Shown here: positions 1 to 7,834 of the stretch, piece by piece
Position numbering within the stretch: position 1 is the first letter of the stretch
How the letters are laid out: the number at the start of each line of letters is the position of its first letter
NCBI GenBank assembly: GCA_910588875.1
Contig: CAJURT010000004.1
Coordinates: 68,095 to 132,094 of the forward strand
Reading direction: 5' to 3'
Origin: an uncultured Lachnospiraceae bacterium
Lineage (GTDB): Bacteria; Bacillota; Clostridia; Lachnospirales; Lachnospiraceae
DNA: 64,000 bases
The notes under the pieces: generated by a model
Told to the model about the DNA's origin: nothing
Databases searched by the model: none
What the model saw: the letters and a program-made list of their open reading frames with translations, nothing else
Program-made: the position numbers and the translations under genes

Positions 1-178
1 AGCAGCCCGCTGCAGCCCCCGAACCGGCTGTGCAGCCTGCACCGGAAGCTGCTCCAGAACCGGCTCCCGCCTCCAACCGCACCATGAGCGCGGATGAGAT
101 CGCCGCTGCATTCGCTGCCGCACAGCAGCCCGCTGCAGCCCCCGAACCGGCTGTGCAGCCTGCACCGGAAGCTGCTCC
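1..178 (+). repeat. 123-bp tandem duplication in the ComFB-family gene
   Basis: Bases 1-55 recur exactly at 124-178, a period of 123 bp or 41 codons. The unit encodes an Ala/Pro/Glu stretch plus the MSADEIAAAF-type motif, so the number of motifs may vary between strains. More copies may lie to the left of the window. Confidence 0.9.
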
Positions 179-578
179 TGCACCGGCTCCTGCTGCGGAA
201 CCGGCTCCACAGCCTGACACCGCTGCCGACAACCCTGCACCAACCAAGATCATGCCGCACATGGTCATACCCAAAAGCCAGATTAGCGACAACCTGACAC
301 AGGATGATTACCGTTTTGTCAATGTGATGGAACAGCTGATCCTCCGGCAGGATATTGATAACTATTTGGAGCAGTACAATGTCTGCAAGTGCAAACGTTG
401 CGTATCAGACGTATGTGCCCTCGCACTTACCGGGCTTCCGTCCAAATATGTAGTGAGCAGCAAGGATTCGCTCCCCCCGATTCTCAGCTACTATGAGAGC
501 AAATTCCGTATTTACATGCTGACCGAATTGATTAAAGCCTGCAATAAAGTGCGGGAGAACCCCCGTCACAAAAAATAA
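1..578 (+). CDS. ComFB-family protein with Ala/Pro-rich repeated N-terminal region (5' end outside window)
   Basis: The reading frame is already open at the left edge, so this is the 3' part of a longer gene. The first ~75 visible residues are Ala/Pro/Glu-rich and contain the motif MSADEIAAAFAAA. The last ~95 residues look like a ComFB domain: 'NVMEQLILR', a cysteine cluster CKCKRC, then 'ALALTGLPSKYVV'. ComFB is named after a B. subtilis late competence operon protein. More recent work, as I recall it, describes family members as cyclic-dinucleotide receptors. The DEIAAAF motif resembles the CheY-binding N-terminus of FliM (LSQSQIDALL, seen in fliM of this window), and the Ala/Pro linker resembles that of fliY here. 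A link to motility is therefore plausible but inferred. A terminator follows 28 bp after the stop codon. Confidence 0.75.
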   Translation, partial: QPAAAPEPAVQPAPEAAPEPAPASNRTMSADEIAAAFAAAQQPAAAPEPAVQPAPEAAPAPAPAAEPAPQPDTAADNPAPTKIMPHMVIPKSQISDNLTQDDYRFVNVMEQLILRQDIDNYLEQYNVCKCKRCVSDVCALALTGLPSKYVVSSKDSLPPILSYYESKFRIYMLTELIKACNKVRENPRHKK

Positions 579-605
579 GTTTTCGTGCAGCTATCCCATT
601 ATAAA

Positions 606-639
606 AAGCATGGCCTGAAAATAGCCATGCTTCTTTTTT
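606..639. terminator. Bidirectional intrinsic terminator between convergent genes
   Basis: A 9-bp perfect stem (AAGCATGGC at 606-614, GCCATGCTT at 624-632) has a T-run on its right and an A-run on its left. It can therefore end the ComFB-family gene (+) and the Rpn-like gene (-). Confidence 0.85.
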
Positions 640-1838
640 CAGCTAGGGTCGATGTTTCTCTGCAAAAGCGACATCTGCTCCTGAAGTTGGGCAATCAATC
701 CTGCCATTTCCTCCATTTGGGAACACTGCTCCCTCAGCTGTGAGTCCTGCTCCTTCAGACGTGCATCCCGCTCCTTCAGCTGCACATCCTGCTCTTTCAG
801 CTGCACATCCAGTTCCTTCAGCTGTATATCCTTCTCTTTCAGCTGCACATCCAGTTCCTTCAGCAATGCCCTCTTTTCATTCAGCCGTTCCTGCATCTCA
901 TCAATCATATACAACACCGTATTATGATCCAGTTCTTGAAGTTCCTTTGAGTACATATCCATCACCTTTTCCATATTCCTGCAGACTTCAAAAATATCCC
1001 CATACATGGCTTTGAACTTCGGATATCCGGTAATCAACTCCTCAATCCTCTCCGGCTCATCATAACTCAGAAAAGAAAGCCATGCCTCCAACTCACTGCT
1101 AATACGTTTATTTTCCATCGTTTCCCTGAAAATGTCAAGAGGGACAAAATAATATTCTTGTAAAAGTTCCAGGCAAAGCCCGGTATCTGATTTCTGGCGG
1201 AACACATGGAGCCATTGTTCCGGAAAGCGGTGGAACTCCTCCGGTGACTGCTCAAAAAAGACAACCGTATAGACATTTTTGATATTTCGGTAGTTGAACT
1301 TCTTTCCCATCTCACCACGTACCCGCTTATACTGTCGCAACAGATGGTCTGCCGAATAGCAGGCGCTCCTCTCCCCAGGAAAGGCATACCCGATTTTCTG
1401 CACCTCCACGTTGGCCAGGCTCCCATCCTCCAGCTGAATAATAATATCCGTATAAAGCAAAGACGACTCTGCCCCCAGGCGCACGGAATCATTGGGAAGC
1501 ACCTGCTTCACCATTACCTCCCGTTTCATCAGTAAAGTCAGCAGCCCCTCCAACCGTTCCGGGGCTGCCTCCGGGTTAAATACCTCCTTAAAAATGCCGT
1601 CATACAGTACCTTCATCCCCCTGGCACCTGTACAACAGTCCAGAAACGCTTCCTGCTCCTCCTTATTCCATTGATAAAAAATCTTTCTTAAATCCTTCCG
1701 GGAATGGATAATCCGGATAACTTCATTCCGGGACCGGACATTGGGGAAATATTTCGCCAGTGGCCCCCGTCTTCCTGTCTCATTCTGTTTTTGCCTGCCT
1801 GTCCCCTTCCGGGCAGACAAAGCCAAACCTTTCTTCAT
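639..1838 (-). CDS. Rpn/PD-(D/E)XK nuclease-family transposase-like protein with heptad-repeat tail
   Basis: A protein of 399 aa. The central part matches the Rpn/PDDEXK_2 family (recombination-promoting nucleases, often annotated as transposase-like). A hydrophobic strand with Asp (LLYTDIIIQLEDG) is followed by NVEVQK, fitting the D...ExQ nuclease core. The C-terminal ~75 residues are seven-residue repeats of the type QLKE-x-D-V, predicted to form a coiled coil. An in-frame ATG exists 25 codons upstream, but the ATG at 1838 has a strong GGAGGAATTGCGT ribosome site, so I use it. Such genes are commonly multicopy in Lachnospiraceae. No terminal inverted repeats are visible, so this is not a complete insertion element. 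Confidence 0.8.
   Translation of the reverse strand: MKKGLALSARKGTGRQKQNETGRRGPLAKYFPNVRSRNEVIRIIHSRKDLRKIFYQWNKEEQEAFLDCCTGARGMKVLYDGIFKEVFNPEAAPERLEGLLTLLMKREVMVKQVLPNDSVRLGAESSLLYTDIIIQLEDGSLANVEVQKIGYAFPGERSACYSADHLLRQYKRVRGEMGKKFNYRNIKNVYTVVFFEQSPEEFHRFPEQWLHVFRQKSDTGLCLELLQEYYFVPLDIFRETMENKRISSELEAWLSFLSYDEPERIEELITGYPKFKAMYGDIFEVCRNMEKVMDMYSKELQELDHNTVLYMIDEMQERLNEKRALLKELDVQLKEKDIQLKELDVQLKEQDVQLKERDARLKEQDSQLREQCSQMEEMAGLIAQLQEQMSLLQRNIDPS
735..866 (-). repeat. 21-bp tandem repeats encoding heptads of the Rpn-like protein
   Basis: About six degenerate copies of a 21-bp unit encode QLKE-x-D-V/I/A heptads. Units of exactly seven codons suit coiled-coil extension by slippage. Confidence 0.8.
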
Positions 1839-2168
1839 ACGCAATTCCTCCTGATATGATATTGTACACTGCTGGGATTTTCTTGTCCGACCGAAGCCGC
1901 TAAGAAACGCCAAAAGAAATCTTCCCCTGGCAAAAGAATAATCTCCTGTTCAAGAGATATCAGAATTCCAGACAGACAGAATGCTGTCCGAAAAAGACAT
2001 TTTTACCATACCACATATCCCGCCGATCCGCAACCACTTTCTTCCGTCCCCCTGGAAGCTGCAGATAGCATGGGGCGCCGGAAGATAAAGCTAGAGCGTT
2101 GCATTTGCAGGAATTCTTCATTCCGAAACACAAAAGAACAAACAGCTTTACTTTCCGGTGCCCCACTC
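1839..2168. other. Intergenic region without a convincing gene
   Basis: 330 bp between two minus-strand genes. A weak minus-strand promoter for the Rpn-like gene may be present: -10 TACAAT just upstream of the ribosome site, with CGGACA 17 bp before it. Short reading frames here lack ribosome sites and family resemblance. Confidence 0.4.
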
Positions 2169-3101
2169 TTACCAAAGACCCAGTTCTTCCTCTGTGAGCA
2201 CACGGTCCACCTGTGCCTTGATATTCTCATCAGTTGCCGGAAGATACCCGCTGATTACCTCATTACCCCTCATCCGGAGTGCCTCCGCCATATCCTGATC
2301 CCAGTCCTCCTTATCTTCTGCCTGGCCGTTGACCAAATATTCCGGCCCTCCCCAGTCATCCAATTCCATGACAAAACTCCAGACACTCTTAAAGCCGGAA
2401 TCCTGATCCACCATCTGGAAAAGGCTGAAGTCTCCGTTCGGCTCGGTCAGTTCCAGCCACACAGTCTCCCCCTGAGGATCCCGGTACAGATTGCTGCCCA
2501 CGGCGCTCTCCTCCGGCTCATCAAACTCCGCAGACAGCTGGAACTTCTCCTCCTCCGGATCCCAGATAGCAATTTCCACCAGGCTTTTGTTCTCTTCCGT
2601 TCCCTCCATCACTACCAGATCCATATATTCATCAAGGTTTAAGTCTGCCATCAGAAAATACTGCTGCCTCGTCTCTGTGGCAGATGATGCGCCTTTCCGG
2701 CTGCTCTTTTTTGAACTCTTTTTCCTGACTGCCTTTTTCAGTTCAGACTTAACCGCCTTGCGGTAGGTATCATAACGTTCCACACGCAGCCCATCCGGCC
2801 CCACATAGCGGCCGTCCTTGGTAAAAGTATTCCGGCACATGGCGCCGTCCTCACCCATAAAATAACGGTTTCCGCTATCTTCCTCTGTCACCCAGCCGGT
2901 TTTCATTCTCCCCTTTGAATCCAGATAATAAGTCTTGCCGTTGTCCTCAATCCATTCATCCTCTATGGGGTTTCCCGGGGATTCACAGTAAGTCCAGTAC
3001 TTCCCGTCCTCCGACAATTCCCATTCCCCTGCCACAGCCGGAAAAGATGCCGTTATCCCAAATATCAGGCTCCAACAAGCCACTGCCATCCGTCTCTTCA
3101 C
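2169..3101 (-). CDS. Exported protein with cell-wall-binding repeats and an FG-GAP-like segment
   Basis: 310 aa. A GTG start at 3101 is preceded by TTGGAGG at suitable spacing, and is preferred to the in-frame TTG upstream. The N-terminus VKRRMAVACW followed by a hydrophobic stretch ending in AVAG is a signal peptide. Residues ~25-105 carry aromatic/Gly repeats (GKYWTY, GKTYYLDSKGRMKTGW, NRYFMGEDGAM) typical of choline/cell-wall-binding repeats. A basic Lys/Ser-rich linker follows. Then the segment MADLNLDEYMDLVVM resembles FG-GAP/VCBS calcium-site repeats. The protein probably sits on the cell wall. Its function is unknown. It lies 85 bp after cheV but is separated from it by a strong hairpin. 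Confidence 0.75.
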   Translation of the reverse strand: MKRRMAVACWSLIFGITASFPAVAGEWELSEDGKYWTYCESPGNPIEDEWIEDNGKTYYLDSKGRMKTGWVTEEDSGNRYFMGEDGAMCRNTFTKDGRYVGPDGLRVERYDTYRKAVKSELKKAVRKKSSKKSSRKGASSATETRQQYFLMADLNLDEYMDLVVMEGTEENKSLVEIAIWDPEEEKFQLSAEFDEPEESAVGSNLYRDPQGETVWLELTEPNGDFSLFQMVDQDSGFKSVWSFVMELDDWGGPEYLVNGQAEDKEDWDQDMAEALRMRGNEVISGYLPATDENIKAQVDRVLTEEELGLW

Positions 3102-3126
3102 CAAATCAACCTCCAAATATTATCAT

Positions 3127-3172
3127 GAGCACCTTCAAACACCTTTTATGCAAAAAGGCCCTGAAAGTGCTC
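3127..3172 (-). terminator. Hairpin after cheV, possible end of the fla/che operon
   Basis: An 11-bp stem (3127-3137 with 3162-3172, one G-U pair) encloses a smaller CCTTTT/AAAAGG stem. No T-run follows on the minus strand, so termination is uncertain. It may instead act as an RNA-stabilising hairpin. Confidence 0.5.
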
Positions 3173-3186
3173 AGCACAATTGCCTG

Positions 3187-4134
3187 CTATTCCGATAAAT
3201 CCCGGATTGTCCTCTCAAACCGCACCAGCAAATGGTCAATGACATGCACCAGGTTGCCGATCTCCGGCTTGGTCAGCTGTTCGTCAGCCCCCAAACTCTG
3301 GCCTTTCAGGCGCATCTGGTCATCAATCAGGGAGGAGAAGATCACCACCGGAAGATGCCTCAGCCTGGGGTCGTCCTTGACCAGCTTCGTCAGCCGGTGG
3401 CCATCCATCTTGGGCATCTCAATATCCGTTATGATCAGGTTTACCTTCTCATACAAATCATCGTCCTTGCTGATGGAATGCAGGTAGTCCCATGCCTCCT
3501 GGCCATTGTTGAAATTCTTGATGTTGGTGAATCCTGCCCGCTCCAGCGCCTCATCGATCATCTTCTGCAGAAGAATGGAGTCCTCAGCTATCACCAACGG
3601 GTTATTGCAGATTGGCCGGTCGCCCATCTGCTCCACCTCCGAAAGCTGGATGCTGGTCTCAGGCGCAATCTCTGCCACAATCTTCTCGAAATCCAGGATC
3701 GTCACCAGTTCCCCTGCACATTGGGCAATGCCTGTGGCCACGCCCTCATCCCCATTGCTCAGCGTCTTATCCGGCTTCTGGATATCCTTCCAGGAAATCC
3801 GGCTGATCCCCTCAATGCTCTGCACCCGGAATGCCACGGTCATTTTATTAAAATTCGTCACGATAAACAGTTCCCTGGGCTGATGCTCCAGGCGTTCGCC
3901 AGTCAGGTAAAACCCAAGGTCGATCACAGTGATCAAGATATCCCTGGGCTTGAAGATCCCTTCCACCGCAGGATGGGCATGGGGCATTGCCTTGACCTTC
4001 TCCGACATCATGATCTCCTTGACCTTTGCCACATTGATCCCGTAAAACTCACCCTGAATCGTGAATTTCATAATCTCAATTTCGTTCGTACCCGATTCCA
4101 GCAGGATTCCTTCTTTTTCTTTCTCCACGTTCAT
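3187..4134 (-). CDS. cheV: Chemotaxis coupling protein CheV (CheW domain + receiver domain)
   Basis: 315 aa. The N-terminal ~165 residues form a CheW-like domain (IQGEFYGINVAKVKEI, HPAVEGIFKPRDI) that couples receptors to the CheA kinase. Residues ~185-310 form a response-regulator receiver domain: acidic pocket 'IAEDS', phospho-acceptor Asp in 'LIITDIEMPKMDG', 'VIFSSL', and Lys in 'TKPEI'. CheV is thought to tune CheA activity during adaptation. It follows cheC-cheD, typical company in Firmicutes. cheA, cheW, cheB and cheR are not in this window. The start has a GAGAGGAGCGT ribosome site. Confidence 0.95.
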   Translation of the reverse strand: MNVEKEKEGILLESGTNEIEIMKFTIQGEFYGINVAKVKEIMMSEKVKAMPHAHPAVEGIFKPRDILITVIDLGFYLTGERLEHQPRELFIVTNFNKMTVAFRVQSIEGISRISWKDIQKPDKTLSNGDEGVATGIAQCAGELVTILDFEKIVAEIAPETSIQLSEVEQMGDRPICNNPLVIAEDSILLQKMIDEALERAGFTNIKNFNNGQEAWDYLHSISKDDDLYEKVNLIITDIEMPKMDGHRLTKLVKDDPRLRHLPVVIFSSLIDDQMRLKGQSLGADEQLTKPEIGNLVHVIDHLLVRFERTIRDLSE

Positions 4135-4211
4135 ACGCTCCTCTCTAAACCTTCATGCGCCACAAGCGGCAGGCCTCCCTTTTCCACCAGCGGCAAAAAA
4201 CCGCCAGCTGC

Positions 4212-4697
4212 CTATAGCCTCTTCTCCGGCTTTCCCACCGTGCGGATTGACACTTCCCCGGTGGCCACATTCAAAAGCATGGTACGGGCGTAAGCTCCGC
4301 CGGTATCCTCTGCTGAAATGCGCAATTTCTCTTCCATCAGTATCTTTTTTACCATCGCCGCGTTTCTCTGCCCGATATTGCCAAAGTCCGTATTCCCCTT
4401 GATATCGAACATCTTGGCTCCTCCCGCAATCTTCACGATGGTTCTGCTTTTCACCATCCCAAAGGCAGAAAGCTTGCGGATCATCTCATGGATCCCGCTG
4501 TCTGCATATTTAAACACTTTAGTATCACCAGGATCATTCCTGGTTGGCAGCATAATATGCAAAAGCCCTCCCAGCTTAATAGCCGGGTCATACAACGTAA
4601 TCCCTATGCAGGAACCAAGGGCATATGTAATAATCGTGCCGGCCCCCCTGGTAAACTTCATATCACCTATCCCTACTTTGATATCCCTCTCCGCCAT
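4212..4697 (-). CDS. cheD: Chemoreceptor glutamine deamidase CheD
   Basis: 161 aa, the normal family length. It carries the signature 'YALGSCIGITLYD' with the catalytic Cys, then 'GGLLHIMLP' with the catalytic His, then 'KIAGGAKMF'. CheD deamidates receptor glutamines and binds CheC. The ATG at 4697 overlaps the cheC stop (TGATG), so the two are translationally coupled, as expected for interacting partners. An upstream in-frame GTG sits too close to the ribosome site. Confidence 0.95.
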   Translation of the reverse strand: MAERDIKVGIGDMKFTRGAGTIITYALGSCIGITLYDPAIKLGGLLHIMLPTRNDPGDTKVFKYADSGIHEMIRKLSAFGMVKSRTIVKIAGGAKMFDIKGNTDFGNIGQRNAAMVKKILMEEKLRISAEDTGGAYARTMLLNVATGEVSIRTVGKPEKRL

Positions 4698-5323
4698 CAC
4701 AAAACTCCTAATTTCTCTAAGATACTGTTGAGGGAGTCAATGTCCGGAAGCATCAAAAGCCCATCGGACAATTTCCTTCCATCCATGATAAATTCTGCAT
4801 TGATATACATCAATTTGTCGGTTTCATATCCGTATTCTGCCATGGGCACTGTCAGGATGCCTCCCAGCATATTCAATGTGGAACTTGGCACGGACAGGTC
4901 AATCTCCACCCCCACCAGCTGGGTAAAGGCGTTCACATAGGAGCAAATAATGATATTCCCTACTTCTTCCAGGGCAGAATAATCCAGTTCATCCATCTGT
5001 TCAAAGGAATCATACCTTCTCCCGATCAGCTTTTCCAATACCACGTTAGCCAGATCCAGCTTAAAGATAAACAGCATCAGGCCGTTAACCTCATTAGACA
5101 TCCTTACCAGCGTGGCGGCCACAAGTTCCTCAATCTCGCCAATACGGCTTACGGTTTCGTCATATCCGAGGACGCTGATTTCCGGGATGGAAATCCGTAC
5201 TTCCTTCTGCAGAAGTTTGGAAAGGGATGTGGCTGCATGGCTGGTACCGATGCTGCTGATCTCCTTCATCACATCCAGTTCCTGGAGATTCATATCCTCA
5301 TAGCTTTTGAGTTTCTTAGTCAC
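4697..5323 (-). CDS. cheC: CheY-phosphate phosphatase CheC
   Basis: 208 aa with two CheC repeats. Each repeat normally carries a [D/S]-x3-E-x2-N phosphatase motif. The second is intact (S-ALE-E-VG-N, continuing IIICSYVNAF). The first reads D-VMK-E-IS-S: the Asn is replaced by Ser at about residue 24. The start is GTG at 5323 with GGGAGG 7 bp upstream. CheC lowers CheY-P levels and is controlled by CheD, encoded immediately after it. Confidence 0.93.
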   Translation of the reverse strand: MTKKLKSYEDMNLQELDVMKEISSIGTSHAATSLSKLLQKEVRISIPEISVLGYDETVSRIGEIEELVAATLVRMSNEVNGLMLFIFKLDLANVVLEKLIGRRYDSFEQMDELDYSALEEVGNIIICSYVNAFTQLVGVEIDLSVPSSTLNMLGGILTVPMAEYGYETDKLMYINAEFIMDGRKLSDGLLMLPDIDSLNSILEKLGVL

Positions 5324-5346
5324 TGTATGCCCTCCCATTCATTCTG

Positions 5347-6135
5347 TTACCCTCGCAGGGAATTAATCGTGTTTTCAATCTCATCTGCTGTAGTTACCAT
5401 CTTAAGCGCATAAGAATAAGCACGCTGGCACTCGATCACCCGCACCATCTCTTTTGACATATCCGTACCGGAACGTTCCAGGGTGCTGGACATGATCTTC
5501 GCATTTTCCACCAATTCCGGCTCCATGCCGGCCGGGGCGGCATATTCGTTATCCCCTACACTAAGCAAATGACTGGGATTGGAAAAAGTATACACGCTGA
5601 TGCGGGGAGCATCCTCATCTTCCTCCTCGTCCTCATCCTCGTCTTCTTCCGGCTCATAGTCCTCTTCCATCATCTCACGGATCTTCTCCACATCGATCAC
5701 ATCTGCTTTCAGAGGTTCCCCGTTCTGGTCCAGCACCAGTTTTCCGTTGGCCGTGGTCAGATAATAGCCGTCATCCATCTTTCCTTTATGGAAATTCCCG
5801 CTTCTGGTGTAGGTAATCTCCCCTGTGGCCGGATCCTGGACCATAAAGAATGCATTGTCCTCCAGTATGGCATAATCGCAGTCACTGTTTGTCGGAACCA
5901 GGGCCCCCACTTCATAGCTTGTATAGGTCCGCTGCATCCGCACACCGTTGCCTGCCATCAGTTCCGTAACCGCCCCCTCGGAATCATTCAGATTGTAATT
6001 GAGGAGATCGGAAAAGGCCGCTGTCTTGGGCTTAAAGCCTTCATTGTTGATGTTGGCCAGATTGTTGGCCATCACGCCCATCTTGGCCATACAGGTCCCG
6101 GCACCTAAAGCGCCTGTATAAAATGACTGATACAT
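5347..6135 (-). CDS. flgG: Flagellar basal-body rod protein, FlgF/FlgG family, with acidic insertion
   Basis: 262 aa. The N-terminal rod signature is 'MANNLANINNEGFKPK'. The C-terminal signature (LERSGTDMSKEMVRVIECQRAYSYALKMVTTADE) is characteristic of FlgG/FlgF rod proteins. Residues ~157-175 are almost entirely Glu/Asp, an insertion not typical of the family. It forms a pair with the gene directly upstream, like flhO-flhP of Bacillus, so the assignment to FlgG rather than FlgF is tentative. Exported through the flagellar type III apparatus to build the rod. Confidence 0.85.
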   Translation of the reverse strand: MYQSFYTGALGAGTCMAKMGVMANNLANINNEGFKPKTAAFSDLLNYNLNDSEGAVTELMAGNGVRMQRTYTSYEVGALVPTNSDCDYAILEDNAFFMVQDPATGEITYTRSGNFHKGKMDDGYYLTTANGKLVLDQNGEPLKADVIDVEKIREMMEEDYEPEEDEDEDEEEDEDAPRISVYTFSNPSHLLSVGDNEYAAPAGMEPELVENAKIMSSTLERSGTDMSKEMVRVIECQRAYSYALKMVTTADEIENTINSLRG

Positions 6136-6160
6136 AATCTATACTTCCTCCTTACCGTCT

Positions 6161-6955
6161 TTACAATCTGCCTACATCCGTTGCCGCTTTGCTCAGAAGC
6201 TGGTCATACATTTTGAGCACCTGTGCAGCACTCTGCAGCGCCCGCTGGGATGTCATCATGGAAACCATCTCCTCCACCATGTCCACATTGGATCTCTCCA
6301 ATGTCCTCCACACGATGGGAGGGTTTTCCACCTCCTGAGGGGCCTGGCCAGTAGAATACAGGCCATAATCTTCCTTATGCAGCTGCTCATAGTCCTCAAA
6401 ATCCACGACCCTCAGCGTACCAAGTTCATGGACTTCCGTCGTCGCCGCTTCATCCTCGGAGCCTCCCCCTGTGGTTACGCTGACACGGATGTTGCCCCTG
6501 CCGTCCACAGTAAAATTCTCATTATCAATGGCTATTGGCTGGCCGTCGCTTCCCAAGACGCGCCCCATGCCGTTTAAGGAGAGATATCCTTCATCATCCA
6601 CGCAGAAAGACCCATTGCGGGTATAACGGACCCCCATTGGGGTCTGGATGCAGAAAAACCCTTTCTCAGCCAAGGCAAAATCAAAAATACCGTCTGTCAC
6701 GTCAAAGCTTCCCTGCTCATAGTTCACATAAGTCCTCTCAGCCGTCCGGATCTTGGAGGTTGTGGCAAGTTCCTCCGCCCCCTCTTTATAGCGCTTCCCT
6801 GTCCGGTAAAGCATCTCCTCCTGAAATGTTGTGCTGACCATCTTATCCCGCTTATACCCTGCGGTCTGGACATTCACCATATTGTTACTGATAACGTTTA
6901 AATTCCTGCTTTGAGTCAGCATACCAGATGTCAGATTATAAAAACCCTGATACAT
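6161..6955 (-). CDS. flgF: Flagellar basal-body rod protein, FlgF/FlgG family
   Basis: 264 aa from the ATG at 6955 (AGGAGG, 8-bp spacing). Rod signatures are 'LNVISNNMVNVQTAGYKRD' near the N-terminus and 'LERSNVDMVEEMVSMMTSQRALQSAAQVL' at the C-terminus. The middle contains 'AEKGFFCIQTPMGVRYTRNGSF', a hook/rod domain core. First of two adjacent rod genes after fliA. The symbol is tentative because FlgF and FlgG are hard to separate by eye. Confidence 0.85.
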   Translation of the reverse strand: MYQGFYNLTSGMLTQSRNLNVISNNMVNVQTAGYKRDKMVSTTFQEEMLYRTGKRYKEGAEELATTSKIRTAERTYVNYEQGSFDVTDGIFDFALAEKGFFCIQTPMGVRYTRNGSFCVDDEGYLSLNGMGRVLGSDGQPIAIDNENFTVDGRGNIRVSVTTGGGSEDEAATTEVHELGTLRVVDFEDYEQLHKEDYGLYSTGQAPQEVENPPIVWRTLERSNVDMVEEMVSMMTSQRALQSAAQVLKMYDQLLSKAATDVGRL

Positions 6956-7037
6956 GCCCATCTCCTCCTTTCAGCCTGAAACGCCCGGCACATCGCATCC
7001 TGCCGCAGCGCTCTTCCCTTATGGTCCCATAACTCAT

Positions 7038-7808
7038 TTATCGGTAATTGCTCATATATGCTTTTAGCTTCCGTATAGCCGAACTGTGGATCTGTGAAAT
7101 CCGCGGCTCACTGACCTTTAAAACCTGGGCAATCTGCCCCATATTCAGTTCTTCCACATAATACAGGGAAACCACCAGCTTTTCTTTTTCCTTCAGGCTT
7201 TCAATCGCCTCTGCCAGTACCTGGCGGGACTCACCTTTTAAAAATGCCTTCTCTGGCTGAGAGTCCGGATCCCCGCTGGAAAGCTGCAATGACTGATGCT
7301 CCCCCTCATCATCGGTTATCATATCCAGGGAAAGCACATTCATCATAACGCTCATCCGTTGGAGTTTGCGGTATTTGCGGATATCCATCCCCATAAAGTC
7401 CGCAGTCTCCTCGTCTGAGGGCAGATGCCCCAGCGTCCTCTCCAGAGCCGTCCGGGCATCCTCCATAGCTTTCACCTGCTTGCGGAAATCTCTGGGCATC
7501 CAGTCATTCTTGCGAACCAGGTCTATGATCATCCCACGGATTCTCCGGGAAATAAAAGTCTCAAACTTATTATCCCGCTCCGGGTCGTATCTGTCAATAC
7601 CTTTCATGATGGCAATCACGCCTTCATTGATAATATCTTCCATCTGGAGGGTTCCTGCATAAACGCTGCGCATCTGCATGGCAATCGTTTTGACTATGTA
7701 GAGGTGGCGGAGGGTCAAGGCCTGCTTTACCTCCAGCTTTCCCTCTTTCCGGTACATCTCCAGTAACTCTTCATTCGTCTTCTCTTCCAGATAATCTGTG
7801 GGCAGCAT
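7038..7808 (-). CDS. fliA: Flagellar RNA polymerase sigma factor FliA (sigma-28/sigma-D)
   Basis: 256 aa from the ATG at 7808. Region 2 includes 'LQMEDIINEGVIAIMKGIDRYDPERDNKFETFISRRIRGMIIDLVR'. Region 3 begins 'LGHLPSDEETADFMGMD'. Region 4 carries the helix-turn-helix 'NMGQIAQVLKVSEPRISQIHSSAIRKLK'. It directs late flagellar and chemotaxis promoters, and a matching -10 box is seen upstream of the FliD-like gene at 29960. It follows flhA at 26 bp. In Bacillus, flhF, flhG, cheB, cheA and cheW lie between flhA and sigD; none is here. Confidence 0.96.
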   Translation of the reverse strand: MLPTDYLEEKTNEELLEMYRKEGKLEVKQALTLRHLYIVKTIAMQMRSVYAGTLQMEDIINEGVIAIMKGIDRYDPERDNKFETFISRRIRGMIIDLVRKNDWMPRDFRKQVKAMEDARTALERTLGHLPSDEETADFMGMDIRKYRKLQRMSVMMNVLSLDMITDDEGEHQSLQLSSGDPDSQPEKAFLKGESRQVLAEAIESLKEKEKLVVSLYYVEELNMGQIAQVLKVSEPRISQIHSSAIRKLKAYMSNYR

Positions 7809-7834
7809 CCTTTGCGTCACCTCCTTTGAACCGC

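Noticed and set aside
735..866. CRISPR-like array from regular 21-bp repeats
   Set aside because: The repeats are contiguous, degenerate and encode protein heptads; there are no spacers.
639..1838. Complete insertion sequence
   Set aside because: The protein belongs to a transposase-like nuclease family, but no terminal inverted repeats or target duplications are visible.
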